This document shows positions 47,104-55,985 of a DNA stretch of 64,000 nt, piece after piece. Where the stretch lies: positions 933,338 through 997,337 of the forward strand of contig NZ_KQ947984.1 in the NCBI RefSeq assembly GCF_001513975.1, given 5' to 3'. The notes under the pieces were generated by a model. It ran no database searches, had not been told where the DNA came from, and worked only from the letters and a program-made list of their open reading frames with translations. Every line of letters begins with the position of its first letter. Position 1 is the stretch's first letter. Both the position numbers and the translations under genes were made by a program. The stretch is from Streptomyces curacoi (GTDB lineage: Bacteria > Actinomycetota > Actinomycetes > Streptomycetales > Streptomycetaceae).

Positions 47104-48222
47104 CTACCGGCACCGCGCATACCGGCGTGCCAAGGCGTGAAACGCCTCCTTCGGTTCCCAGTGCCAGTCCGAGGCCGGGTCATCGGGACGGTCCTTGATC
47201 ACCCTGGTGATGCCGTAGCTCGCCAGGTCCAGGTCGTGGCGCCGGTCGTCGGGACGGTGCGGGGCGTCCGGGGTGACGAACTCGAAGGCCATCGCCGCGT
47301 ACAGGCCCATCGTCTCGAAGACCTCCAGCAGATCGACCAGACAGGCGGCCTGGACGCGCTCACTGCGCACCAGGTCGCCCTTGATCTCCTCGGGCTCCTT
47401 GCTGTGGTCGACGACGTCCCAGGCCATGCCGCCCGCCTCGGGGGCACCGACGTAGGCGCACGTGCCGAACTCGGTGATCGCCAGAGGCTTGCCCCAGCGC
47501 AGGTAGCGGCGCAACTCCCGGACGTACTCGGCCGGTTCCCGGTGGTACGAGTAGTAGTCGATGCCGACGACGTCGAAGAGGTTCCAGTCGACCGGCTCGA
47601 ACTCCTCGTCCTGCGCGGCGGCGTAGCTCAGCCGGCCGTGGAAGACGGAGCGTCCGACGGCCGCCGCCTTCGCGGTGAAGCGGGTCAGGCGGCGCCGCAT
47701 CTGCTCCCAGTCGACGTTGCCCTTCAGGAGGTTCTCGACGCGCTCCAGGACGGTCTCGCCGGGCACGATCCCCGGCACGAACAGCCAGAACTCGCACCCC
47801 ACACTGAAGTCGACGCTCGCGCCCTGGCGCCGCAGCCGCTCCGCGAACCGGCCGGTCTCGGCGATGCTGTCCAGGATCTCCCGCTCCGGCACGTCCCCCA
47901 GGGTCGGCTGGAGCCACACGTGCAGCCCGCGTTCGGCGGCCTCGACGGCCGTGGCGGTGAGGCGCTCGACGCCGTCGCCGGTGACGTCGAGGGTGTCGGC
48001 GTGCAGTTCGTCGCGGATCACCCGGACGTCCTCGCGCATCCGGGCGGCGCTCCACGCGGTCCCGGGCGTCGCGCCCGCCCCGACGGTGTAGACGACGCCC
48101 CGGCGGGTGAGCCCGCCCTTGGCCGCCGCGGCCGAACGGGCCGGCAGTACGGCTGCCGCAAGCCCGAGGGCCGCTCCCGCGGACAGGAACCGCGCCCTGT
48201 TGATCCCCTTCGTTTTCTCCAT
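47104..48222 (-). CDS. Secreted TIM-barrel glycosidase-like protein
   Basis: The 372-residue protein has an N-terminal signal with NRARFLSAGAALGLAAAV and AAAAK, then an eight-stranded barrel pattern. GCEFWLF (a Glu near strand 4) and LAITEFGT (a Glu near strand 7) match the acid/base and nucleophile positions of clan GH-A glycosidases. VVGIDYYSYH lies between. Relatives are often loosely labelled abortive infection proteins, but nothing in the sequence supports phage defence. Substrate unknown. The ATG at 48222 is used. Confidence 0.68.
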   Translation of the reverse strand: MEKTKGINRARFLSAGAALGLAAAVLPARSAAAAKGGLTRRGVVYTVGAGATPGTAWSAARMREDVRVIRDELHADTLDVTGDGVERLTATAVEAAERGLHVWLQPTLGDVPEREILDSIAETGRFAERLRRQGASVDFSVGCEFWLFVPGIVPGETVLERVENLLKGNVDWEQMRRRLTRFTAKAAAVGRSVFHGRLSYAAAQDEEFEPVDWNLFDVVGIDYYSYHREPAEYVRELRRYLRWGKPLAITEFGTCAYVGAPEAGGMAWDVVDHSKEPEEIKGDLVRSERVQAACLVDLLEVFETMGLYAAMAFEFVTPDAPHRPDDRRHDLDLASYGITRVIKDRPDDPASDWHWEPKEAFHALARRYARCR

Positions 48223-48353
48223 GCCCTCACTGTGCGGACCGGGACCGCGCCCGCGCTGTCCTCCGATGGTCTACTCGGCCGCAACCAAGGGATGACATCC
48301 CGCATCGGTCACTGGAGAGATCGTCGAGACGGCGGCGCCCCTGGCCGAAACGC

Positions 48354-48839
48354 TCACCTGAAGCGCCGTACGTAGCCGCGCTGCCACGGGGTCTCCACGG
48401 CGTGCCGGTCGTAGTTCCGCCGTACGAAGTCCACGGCCTCCTCGGCCGGTACGCCGTCCAGCACCGCCAGACACGCCAGCGCCGTCCCCGTACGGCCGCG
48501 CCCGCCGCCGCACGCGAGCTCCACTCTCCCCCAAGCTCTCGGCTTCGCTCGAGCAGGGGGGACCCCCATGTCGGCGGCCCGCTCCCAGGCCTCGGCGAGG
48601 AGGGTGCGGGCCTGCGCGCGGTCCGCGGGGAGCCGGAAGTCCGGCCAGCGGAGCCAGCGGGACTCCCAGGGGACCTCGGGGGGCCTGCGGCCCAGCAGGT
48701 AGAGGGCGTACGTGGGGGCCGGTGCCGTCGGGTCCAGGGGGCGGCGCAGGCCGCGGCCGCGCACCAGGCGTCCGGACGGCAGCCGGAGGACTCCGGCGTC
48801 GCTCTCGTTCCACTGCTTCTCGGTCTCCACACCCCCCAT
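48354..48839 (-). CDS. Protein-tyrosine-phosphatase-like protein with repeat insertion
   Basis: The protein has about 161 residues and the phosphatase loop ACGGGRGRTGTALACLAVLDG, matching C-x5-R with the catalytic Cys and Arg. An N-terminal beta region (SGRLVRGRGLRR, PTYALYLLG) and an acidic helix end it. A dispersed palindromic element at 48524-48570 lies inside the frame and encodes a run like MGVPPARAKPRAWG just before the P-loop, so this copy may be longer than relatives. The start is uncertain: ATG 48839 or GTG 48830. Confidence 0.75.
   Translation of the reverse strand: MGGVETEKQWNESDAGVLRLPSGRLVRGRGLRRPLDPTAPAPTYALYLLGRRPPEVPWESRWLRWPDFRLPADRAQARTLLAEAWERAADMGVPPARAKPRAWGRVELACGGGRGRTGTALACLAVLDGVPAEEAVDFVRRNYDRHAVETPWQRGYVRRFR
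48524..48570. repeat. Dispersed palindromic Streptomyces element inside a gene
   Basis: The core includes CTCCCCCAAGCTCTCGG, then CTTCGCTCGAGCAGGGGGG and ACCCCCAT. CCCCC pairs with GGGGG and GCTC with GAGC to make a long hairpin. I recall this as a common intergenic repeat in Streptomyces. Here it lies within the coding frame of the phosphatase-like gene. Confidence 0.75.
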
Positions 48840-48912
48840 TCGAAACGAGTAGCGACGGACGGGCAACCGAATCCGTCGACTCGGTGGTCTGGGGGGCGAG
48901 GGAGGGTGCTTG

Positions 48913-49434
48913 ATGCAGGCCGAACAAGAGGCCCAGTTCCAGGAATTCGTCAGGGCGCGGTGGTCCCATCTGGTGCGGACCGCCTATCTGCTCACGGGCG
49001 ACGCGCACCACGCCGAGGACCTGACGCAGACGGCGCTGGCCAAGGCGTACCGGTCGTGGCGGCGGGTGGCGCGCACCGACAACCCGGAGGCGTACGTCCG
49101 GCGGATGCTGGTCAGCTGCAACAGCGACCGGTTCCGCAAGCGGCGCGTGGCGGAGTCGCTGACCGCGGCGCCGCCGGAGGTGGCCGGGCGCGACGAGGCC
49201 TACTCGCTGGCGGACGAACGCGGCGCGCTGCTCGGCGCGCTGGCCCAACTGCCGCCGAGGCAGCGGGCGGTGGTCGTGATGCGCTACTGGGAGGACCTGT
49301 CCGAGGCGGAGGTCGCCGAGGTGCTCGGCTGCTCCCCCGGCACGGTCAAGAGCCAGGCGTCCAAGGGGCTGGCGAAGTTGCGGACGTATCCGGGGCTCGC
49401 CCGGGTCGCGGAGGGGCAGGGAGGCAACAGGTGA
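48913..49434 (+). CDS. SigE-family ECF sigma factor
   Basis: The 173-residue protein has sigma-2 (about 10-75, with LLTGDAHHAEDLTQTALAKAY in two helices) and sigma-4 (about 105-160, with VMRYWEDLSEAEVAEVLGCS and GTVKSQASKGLAKLR). It has no other domain. The ATG at 48913 has GAGGG upstream. It is coupled by GTGA to a membrane protein that may be its anti-sigma factor. Targets unknown. Confidence 0.93.
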   Translation: MQAEQEAQFQEFVRARWSHLVRTAYLLTGDAHHAEDLTQTALAKAYRSWRRVARTDNPEAYVRRMLVSCNSDRFRKRRVAESLTAAPPEVAGRDEAYSLADERGALLGALAQLPPRQRAVVVMRYWEDLSEAEVAEVLGCSPGTVKSQASKGLAKLRTYPGLARVAEGQGGNR

Positions 49435-50387
49435 GCGACGAGCAGCGGCACGGCGAAGAGGCCGTCGGCCGGGACGGCGAGGGGGACTTCGAGGAGCACC
49501 TGCGGGAGCTGCTCGCCGAGGACGCGTACACGATCCGGCCGTCGCCGGCGCCGTATCCGGCGATCCGCCGCCGGGGGCTGGTCGAGCGGCGGCGCCGGGT
49601 CGCCGCGGCGGGGGCGGTGCTGGTGACGTTGGCGGCGATGCCGGTCGGGGCGTACGCGCTGGGCGGTGGGGGGTGGGGGCAGACCACGGCGACGGCAGCG
49701 ACGCCCTCGGTCAGCGCCACTCGGGACACGACCCCCACGCCCTCGCCGACGCCGAGTGGGCCCGGGCGGCCGGCCTCGAAGGGGCAGCTCCTCGACGGGA
49801 TCACCTTCGAGCAGGCCGCCGAGGGGCTGGAGAAGTGCCTCGCCTTCGACCGGTCGCACTCGGACCCCGCCGGGTTCGACAACGACCTGGGCACGGCCGA
49901 CAGCTACCGGATCATCCTGGCGATGAACAGCACCGGTGACTCCAACGCGCCCGGCGACGGCATGTACGTCGTCGCCGTGCAGGGCAAGCCGGCGCAGACC
50001 CGGCTGATCTGCCGCGTCTCGGACGGCGAGGCCGCGGGCCTCAACGTCAGCTCCGGCAACGACGCCGACACCATCGCGGACGAGGGCCCGGTGTTCGTCG
50101 ACCCCAACAACGGCAAGCTCTACCAGCAGTCGGTCATCGACCGCGGCAACTGGAAGCTGCCGTTCCGCTGGGGCGTGGTCGGCACGGTCAGGCCGTCGGT
50201 GGCCAAGGTGACCGTCTCCTACGGCGACAGCAGTGCCGAAGCCGCCCTCGACCACGGCTGGTTCGTGGCGTCCGGCGTGCTGAACGAGCAGGTCACCCTG
50301 GCGCCGCACATCAAGGGCTACGACGCCGACGGCAAGCTGGTCTACGACTCCGACAAGGACAAGTACTACCAGCGGACCCTTCCGTAG
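49431..50387 (+). CDS. Sigma-linked membrane protein, possible anti-sigma factor
   Basis: The 318-residue protein has a cytosolic N-terminus (about 1-55, acidic EEHLRELLAEDAYTIRP), one membrane helix (about 60-78), a Thr/Pro/Ser linker and an extracellular domain (about 110-318). The GTG overlaps the sigma gene stop. This layout and coupling are typical of anti-sigma or sensor partners of SigE-family sigma factors. There is no ZAS-type His-Cys motif in the N-terminus, so the assignment is by context only. Confidence 0.75.
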   Translation: MSDEQRHGEEAVGRDGEGDFEEHLRELLAEDAYTIRPSPAPYPAIRRRGLVERRRRVAAAGAVLVTLAAMPVGAYALGGGGWGQTTATAATPSVSATRDTTPTPSPTPSGPGRPASKGQLLDGITFEQAAEGLEKCLAFDRSHSDPAGFDNDLGTADSYRIILAMNSTGDSNAPGDGMYVVAVQGKPAQTRLICRVSDGEAAGLNVSSGNDADTIADEGPVFVDPNNGKLYQQSVIDRGNWKLPFRWGVVGTVRPSVAKVTVSYGDSSAEAALDHGWFVASGVLNEQVTLAPHIKGYDADGKLVYDSDKDKYYQRTLP

Positions 50388-50395
50388 CAGGCGCC

Positions 50396-50432
50396 GGCCG
50401 GGGGCGCCGCACAGGGGACGGCGCCCCCGGCC
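50396..50432 (+). terminator. Hairpin terminator after the sigma-linked gene
   Basis: GGCCGGGGGCGCCG (50396-50409) pairs perfectly with CGGCGCCCCCGGCC (50419-50432) around a 9-nt loop. No T-run follows. It separates the sigma operon from the convergent GntR gene. Confidence 0.7.
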
Positions 50433-50462
50433 GAGCGCTGAGCCGGGCCTCCTGCCGAGCGC

Positions 50463-51176
50463 TCAGCCGAGCGCCCTAGACTCCCGCACCGCCCGCGCCT
50501 CGATCCCGCGGAAGTGGACGGCCATGGCCCGCTGCGCGCCCTCGACGTCGCGGGCGCGCAGAGCCGTCACGATGTCGCGGTGCCGGCGCGCGGTGAGTTC
50601 GGGGGAAGGGTCGTCCGGCCGGCCGCGGGCGCCGCAGACGCGCCGGAAGACCGTCCAGAAGGCGCCCAGCAGCTGCGGCACGAGGGCGTTGCCGAGCGAG
50701 GCGTAGAGCAACTCGTGGAACTGCCGGTCGAGTTCGGGGAAGGGGCGCCCGGCGCGGCCGGCCGCCTCCATCCTCACCACCACGCCCTCCAGCCGGTCCA
50801 GCTCCGCCGCGGTGAGCGTCGCCGTCACCCGGCGGATCAGCCCCTCCTCCAGCACCTCCCGCACCTGGAGGATCTCGGCCAGGGCACCCGCGTCCCGGTC
50901 GTCCCGGGCGAGCGCGCGGAAGGTCAGGCCGTCGACCAGCGGGGTGAGCGAGGCCTGGCCGACATAGGTGCCGTAACCGTGCCGGATGTCCACGATGTCG
51001 AGGGCCTGGAGCGCCTTGAGTGCCTCGCGGACGGAGTTGCGGCTGACCCCGAGGTCCTCCATCAGCTCGGACTCGGTGGGCAGCGGCGCGCCGGCCCGGA
51101 GCCCGCGGTCGAGGATCAGCTGCATGACCTGGCGTTGGATCCGGCTGTTCCTGGGCTCCTCGGACATGCCCGGCAT
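50463..51176 (-). CDS. GntR/FadR-family transcriptional regulator
   Basis: The 237-residue protein has an N-terminal winged HTH (about 12-75, with ELMEDLGVSRNSVREALKAL) and a C-terminal FCD domain (about 95-220) with the His-rich metal/ligand site (FHELLYASLGN and RRHRDIVTAL). FCD regulators respond to organic or sugar acids, and NanR of E. coli belongs here. It is divergent from a peptide/sugar-acid-type ABC operon and is likely its repressor. Starts at 51176 or 51167 are both possible. Confidence 0.9.
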   Translation of the reverse strand: MPGMSEEPRNSRIQRQVMQLILDRGLRAGAPLPTESELMEDLGVSRNSVREALKALQALDIVDIRHGYGTYVGQASLTPLVDGLTFRALARDDRDAGALAEILQVREVLEEGLIRRVTATLTAAELDRLEGVVVRMEAAGRAGRPFPELDRQFHELLYASLGNALVPQLLGAFWTVFRRVCGARGRPDDPSPELTARRHRDIVTALRARDVEGAQRAMAVHFRGIEARAVRESRALG

Positions 51177-51261
51177 CGTATGCACGCCGGAGGTCCCACA
51201 TCCCATGTCCGGCGGGAAACGGCCGCGGCACGGGGTCAACTCGCGCCATTTCAAAGCGTCA

Positions 51262-51274
51262 TTGGTCCGACCTG
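51262..51274. promoter_or_regulatory. GntR-type operator upstream of the ABC operon
   Basis: TTGGTCCGACCTG contains GGTC-C-GACC, the GTC-N-GAC palindrome used by FadR-type regulators. It lies about 30 bp before the operon promoter -35 box. A related TGTCAGACA is found at 59551-59559 before the sialidase. Confidence 0.55.
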
Positions 51275-51303
51275 TGGCAGATGCGCCATTCGCGTGAGAT
51301 CCC

Positions 51304-51332
51304 TTGACCGCCCCCTGTGTCCCACCTATGGT
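51304..51332 (+). promoter_or_regulatory. Sigma-70-type promoter of the ABC-lyase operon
   Basis: TTGACC (51304-51309) and TATGGT (51327-51332) are separated by 17 nt, giving transcription from about 51339. This leaves a roughly 50-nt leader with TGGAGGACCC before the GTG at 51391. Confidence 0.65.
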
Positions 51333-51390
51333 CGCGCTGACCGTCAGGACGTAGGACGTCGTATCTCCTCACCCATCTGCTGGAGGACCC

Positions 51391-53019
51391 GTGCGCGACG
51401 TGACCCACGACGTGCCGGCGCTGCACCGCCGGTCGTTCCTGAAGTACACCGGCGCGCTGGGCGCTGCCGCCGCCGTCTCCGCGTCGCTGTCGGCCTGTTC
51501 GTCGGGGCCCGAGTCCACGAACGAGACCGGCGGGGGCGGCGGCCGGGACCGGACGCTCACCGCGGTGATCGGCTACGGCAACGACGGCAGCTGGGACCCC
51601 ACCCAGACGGCGTCCGCCTTCTGCATGGCCGCCAACAACCACATCTACGAGGGCCTCCTCGACACCGACCCGATCTCCCGGGAGCCCTACGCGGCCCTCG
51701 CCACCCAGGTCCCGGCCGACCCGAACAGCACGTCCTGGAAGTTCACCCTGCGCGCGGGCGCCAAGTTCCACGACGGCAAGCCGGTCACGGCCGACGACGT
51801 GGTCTTCGTCTTCGACCGGATCCTCGACCCGAAGACGCAGACCCTCGCCAAGGGCTTCTTCGCGAGCTGGCTGAAGGAAGTCCGCAGGATCGACGCGCGG
51901 AACGTCGAGCTGGTGCTCAAGTTCCCCTTCCCGGACGGCCTCGCACGGCTCACCCTCGCCAAGATCATGCCGAAGCACGTCTTCTCCCGGCCGGGCGCCT
52001 GGGAGGACGCCATCAAGGGCAAGGCGATCGGCTCGGGGCCGTACCGGCAGACCGCGCACCACCCGAAGTCCAACACCACCTTCGAGGCGTTCGCCGACTA
52101 CAACGGCCCGCGCAAGCCCGCCTTCAAGAAGATGAACTGGCTGACCATCGTGGACGCGGCGCCGCGCGTCGCCAGGATCTCGGGCGCCAGCGCCGGTGCG
52201 CAGATCGCCGACAACATCCCGTACGCCAACATCAAGCAGCTGGAGAGCGGCGGGCTGACGGTCGCGGGCGGGGCCGGGATGAACAACCTGTTCCTGATGT
52301 TCAACACCCGGCACAAGCCCTTCGACGACGTCCGCGTCCGCCAGGCGCTGCACTACGCCATCGACACCGAGAAGATGGTCGAGGTGGCGCTGAAGGGGCA
52401 CGGGAAGCCGTCGAGCTCCTTCCTGAACGAGTCCAACCCCAGCTACCGGCGCGCGAAGACCGTCTACGACCACGACCCCGACAAGGCGAAGGCGCTGCTG
52501 AAGGAGGCCGGGGTCAGCGGGCTGGAGATCGAGATCCTCGCCGTCAACGTGAGCTGGATCGTCGACTGTCTGCCGACCATCAAGTCCTCCTGGGACGCCA
52601 TCGGCGTGCGCACGACCCTCGCCCCGCAGGAGACCACGGCCGTCTTCACCAAGATGGACCAGAAGCAGGACTACCAGGTCGTCGCCGCCGCCTCGAACCC
52701 CAACCAGTTCGGCCTCGACGCCGACCTGATCATGCACTACAACTACGGCCCCGAGAACCTGTGGATGCAGTACACGCGGTGGGCCGACAACTCCGTGGCC
52801 AAGGCGCTCTTCACGGACATGGACCGGGCGACGCGGGAGCCGGACCCGGAGAAGAAGAAGACGATGATCCAGGACTACATCGACGTCGTCGCCGAGCAGG
52901 CCGTGCTCTACCCGGTCGTCCACAACGAGCTGATGACGGCCTGGGACCCGAAGCAGCTCGCCGGCATAAGGGCCCAGCCGTACCCCGGCATCAACCTCCT
53001 TCAGGCCAAGTGGGCCTAG
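51391..53019 (+). CDS. ABC transporter substrate-binding lipoprotein (DppA/SBP-5 family)
   Basis: The 542-residue protein has a Tat-like N-terminus RRSFLKYTG and a lipobox LSAC, then the SBP_bac_5 domain (for example NNHIYEGLL, FTLRAGAKFHDGKPVTADDVVF). It binds peptides, nickel or, in Corynebacterium and Haemophilus, sialic acid. The GTG at 51391 has GGAGG 5 nt upstream. It is the first gene of a five-gene operon ending with a DapA/NanA-family enzyme, which points to a sugar acid rather than a peptide. Confidence 0.9.
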   Translation: MRDVTHDVPALHRRSFLKYTGALGAAAAVSASLSACSSGPESTNETGGGGGRDRTLTAVIGYGNDGSWDPTQTASAFCMAANNHIYEGLLDTDPISREPYAALATQVPADPNSTSWKFTLRAGAKFHDGKPVTADDVVFVFDRILDPKTQTLAKGFFASWLKEVRRIDARNVELVLKFPFPDGLARLTLAKIMPKHVFSRPGAWEDAIKGKAIGSGPYRQTAHHPKSNTTFEAFADYNGPRKPAFKKMNWLTIVDAAPRVARISGASAGAQIADNIPYANIKQLESGGLTVAGGAGMNNLFLMFNTRHKPFDDVRVRQALHYAIDTEKMVEVALKGHGKPSSSFLNESNPSYRRAKTVYDHDPDKAKALLKEAGVSGLEIEILAVNVSWIVDCLPTIKSSWDAIGVRTTLAPQETTAVFTKMDQKQDYQVVAAASNPNQFGLDADLIMHYNYGPENLWMQYTRWADNSVAKALFTDMDRATREPDPEKKKTMIQDYIDVVAEQAVLYPVVHNELMTAWDPKQLAGIRAQPYPGINLLQAKWA

Positions 53020-53037
53020 GGGCCGGGGAGTTCCCCA

Positions 53038-53997
53038 GTGGTCACCGTCGCCCGGATCCTGGCCCGTCGCGTCGCCCTGCTCGTGCCGCTGATGCTCGGG
53101 ATCGTGCTGTTCGTGTTCCTGGTCATGCGGTTCTCGGACGTCGACCCGGCGTCCGCGTTCTTCCAGGGCGCGAACCCGACGCCCCAGCAACTGCACGACT
53201 TCCGCGAGGAGAACGGCCTGCTGGATCCCCTCCCCGTCCGCTACGTCGCCTTCGTCGGCGACCTGCTCCACGGCGACATGGGCACCAGCGCCCTCACCCG
53301 GGCACCGGTCGTCGACCAGGTCACCACCGCGCTGCCGCTCACCCTCCAGCTGACCTTCCTGGGCCTCGGCATCGCGGTGGTGCTGTCGCTGGCCGGCGGT
53401 GTGACGGCGGCCATCTACCGGGACCGCCTGCCCGACCAGATCATCCGGGTCGTCTCGCTCACCGGCATCGCCGCCCCCGGCTTCTGGCTGGCGCTGCTGA
53501 TGATCCAGTACCTCGCGGTCGACCTCGGCTGGTTCCCGACCGGCGGCTACATCAACCCGGCGGACTCCTTCACCGGCTGGCTGAAGACCATGACCCTCCC
53601 CGCCTTCGCCCTCTCCCTCCCGGTGGCGGCGCAGCTGACGCGGATCGTACGGACGGCGGTGGTGGAGGAGCTGGACAAGGACTACGTCCGCACGGCCATC
53701 GGCAGCGGGCTGCCGCCGAGGGTGGTCGTGGGGCGCAACGTCCTGCGCAACGCGCTCATCAACCCGCTGACCGTTCTCGGCCTGCGCGTCGGCTATCTCC
53801 TCGGCGGCGCGGTCGTCATCGAGACGATCTTCTCCCTTCCCGGGATGGGGAAGCTGATGATCGACGCCGTGAAGAACGGTGACCCGGCGGTGGTCCAGGG
53901 AGTCGTCCTCACGACGGCCACCGGCTTCGTCGTCGTCAACCTCGTCATCGACATCCTCTATCTGCTGGTCAACCCGCGCCTGCGGGAGGCGACATGA
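53038..53997 (+). CDS. ABC transporter permease (DppB type)
   Basis: The 319-residue membrane protein has about six helices with the DppB signature: ARILARRVALLVPLMLGIVLF at the N-terminus and the EAA-like loop DYVRTAIGSGLPPRVVVGRNVLRNAL. It starts 18 bp after the binding-protein gene and overlaps the next permease by ATGA. It forms the inner-membrane channel with the fused permease. Confidence 0.93.
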   Translation: MVTVARILARRVALLVPLMLGIVLFVFLVMRFSDVDPASAFFQGANPTPQQLHDFREENGLLDPLPVRYVAFVGDLLHGDMGTSALTRAPVVDQVTTALPLTLQLTFLGLGIAVVLSLAGGVTAAIYRDRLPDQIIRVVSLTGIAAPGFWLALLMIQYLAVDLGWFPTGGYINPADSFTGWLKTMTLPAFALSLPVAAQLTRIVRTAVVEELDKDYVRTAIGSGLPPRVVVGRNVLRNALINPLTVLGLRVGYLLGGAVVIETIFSLPGMGKLMIDAVKNGDPAVVQGVVLTTATGFVVVNLVIDILYLLVNPRLREAT

Positions 53998-55985
53998 CGT
54001 CCGGCCGCAAGAAGCTCGCGCAGGCGCTGTCCCGCCCCGGCATCCGGCTGCGCGGCTGGCGCCGGCTGCCGCCGCTGTCGAAGGCCGCCGTCTGCTTCCT
54101 GGCCGTCGTGGTCCTGATGGCGCTGCTCGCCCCCGGGCTCGCGCCGCACGACCCGCTCGACCAGCAGCCGCCCGTCGACGGCACCGGGCATCCGTCCGCC
54201 GGCCACTGGATGGGCCAGGACAGCCTCGGCCGGGACATCCTCAGCCGGCTGATGTACGGCGCCCGCTGGTCGCTGGCGATCGGGCTCGGCGCGACGGGGC
54301 TCGCCCTGGTGGTGGGGGCGCTGCTCGGGGCGATCGCGGCGACCTCCCGCAAGGCGGTCGACGAGACGCTGATGCGCTGCCTGGACGTGGTGATGGCGTT
54401 CCCGGGCATCGCGCTGGCCGCCGTGCTCGTCGCGGTCTTCGGCGGCGGCATCACCGTCCTGATCTGCGCGATCGCCTTCCTCTTCACACCCCCGGTGGCG
54501 AGGGTCGTCCGGGCGAACGTCCTCGACCAGTACGGCGAGGACTACGTCACGGCGGAACGGGTCATCGGCGCCCGCACCCCGCACATCGTCGTCAAGCACG
54601 TGGCCATCAACTGCGCCGCCCCGGTCCTGGTGTTCTGCACGGTCCAGGTGGCGGAGGCGATCGTCTTCGAGGCGTCGCTGTCCTTCATCGGGGCGGGCGT
54701 ACGGCCACCGGACCCCTCCTGGGGCAGTGTCATCGCGGACGGCAAGAACATGGTGCTGACCGGGGGCTGGTGGGCGACCGTCTTCCCCGGGCTGCTGATG
54801 CTGGTGACCGTCCTGTCGCTGAACATCCTCTCCGAGGGCGTGTCGGACGCGTGGGCGGCCCCGTCGGCGCGCGAGGTCGACGTACGGGACGACGACGACC
54901 GGCTGGAGGCGCCCGAGCCGGGCAGCGGCGAGGTGCTCCAGCTGCCGGGCCTCGCGCAGGCGGCGGCGCGGCTGCGGGCCCGGGCGCGGCCGTTGCCCGA
55001 CCCGGGCGGGAGGCCGGTGCTCGCGGTGGAGAACCTGGCGATCGGGTTCGCGGGCCGGCACGGCGGCGTGGACATCATCGACGGCATCAGCTTCGAGGTG
55101 CGGCCCGGTGAGGTGCTGGGGCTGGTCGGCGAGTCGGGCTGCGGGAAGTCGCTCACCGCCCTCGCGGTGATGGGGCTGGAGCCCAAGGGCGCCCGGGTAC
55201 GCGGCCAGGTCCGGTTCGACCGGCGGCAGTTGATCGGCGAGCCGATGCGGGTGCGGCGCAGGCTGCTGGGCCACGAGATGGCGATGATCTACCAGGACGC
55301 CCTGTCGTCCCTGAACCCGGCGATGCCGATCCGCGCCCAGCTCAAGCAGGTCGTACGCCGCGGAGGCCGCCGCAGTCCCCACGACCTGCTCACCATGGTC
55401 GGCCTCGACCCCGACCGCACCCTGCGCAGCTACCCGCACGAACTCTCCGGCGGCCAGCGCCAGCGCGTCCTGATCGCCATGGCCCTCTCCCGCGACCCGA
55501 AGCTGATCGTCGCCGACGAGCCGACGACCGCGCTGGACGTCACCGTGCAGGCGCAGATCATCGAGCTGCTGCTGCGGCTGCGGGAGGAGCTGGGCTTCGC
55601 CCTGATCCTGGTCTCGCACGACCTCGCGCTGGTCGCGGACGTCACCGACCGGGTGGTGGTGATGTACGGCGGGCAGATCGTGGAGACCGGCGTGACCGCC
55701 GACCTGGTGGAGGCGCCGGCGCACCACTACACGCGGGGCCTGCTCGGCAGCGTCCTCTCGCTGGAGTCGGCGCAGGAGCGGATGACACAGATCAAGGGCG
55801 TGGTCCCCTCCCCCGCGGACTTCCCGGCCGGATGCCGTTTCGCGGACCGCTGCCCCCTGGCGAGCGAGGTCTGCCGGACGACGGCACCGGACCTGCTCGG
55901 CACACCGACGCACACGGCGGCCTGCCACCACCCGGCGGTGGCGCTGTCGCCGACGGATCGCTCGGAGAGCGGGGTCGTCCAGTGA
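53994..55985 (+). CDS. ABC transporter fused permease-ATPase (DppC-DppD)
   Basis: The 663-residue protein joins a DppC-type permease (about 25-290, with TAERVIGARTPHIVVKHVAIN as the EAA loop) to a DppD-type ATPase (about 342-650). The ATPase has Walker A GESGCGKS near 378, signature LSGGQRQR, Walker B LIVADEP and switch LVSHD, plus the Cys-rich C-terminus CRFADRCPLA. Such fusions are natural in actinobacteria. The reading frame is continuous, so it is not a sequencing error. The ATG overlaps the upstream stop. Confidence 0.93.
   Translation: MTSGRKKLAQALSRPGIRLRGWRRLPPLSKAAVCFLAVVVLMALLAPGLAPHDPLDQQPPVDGTGHPSAGHWMGQDSLGRDILSRLMYGARWSLAIGLGATGLALVVGALLGAIAATSRKAVDETLMRCLDVVMAFPGIALAAVLVAVFGGGITVLICAIAFLFTPPVARVVRANVLDQYGEDYVTAERVIGARTPHIVVKHVAINCAAPVLVFCTVQVAEAIVFEASLSFIGAGVRPPDPSWGSVIADGKNMVLTGGWWATVFPGLLMLVTVLSLNILSEGVSDAWAAPSAREVDVRDDDDRLEAPEPGSGEVLQLPGLAQAAARLRARARPLPDPGGRPVLAVENLAIGFAGRHGGVDIIDGISFEVRPGEVLGLVGESGCGKSLTALAVMGLEPKGARVRGQVRFDRRQLIGEPMRVRRRLLGHEMAMIYQDALSSLNPAMPIRAQLKQVVRRGGRRSPHDLLTMVGLDPDRTLRSYPHELSGGQRQRVLIAMALSRDPKLIVADEPTTALDVTVQAQIIELLLRLREELGFALILVSHDLALVADVTDRVVVMYGGQIVETGVTADLVEAPAHHYTRGLLGSVLSLESAQERMTQIKGVVPSPADFPAGCRFADRCPLASEVCRTTAPDLLGTPTHTAACHHPAVALSPTDRSESGVVQ

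Noticed and set aside
47104..48222. Phage-defence (abortive infection) function for the secreted TIM-barrel protein
   Set aside because: The label exists for relatives, but the signal peptide and glycosidase-like Glu positions do not support intracellular defence.
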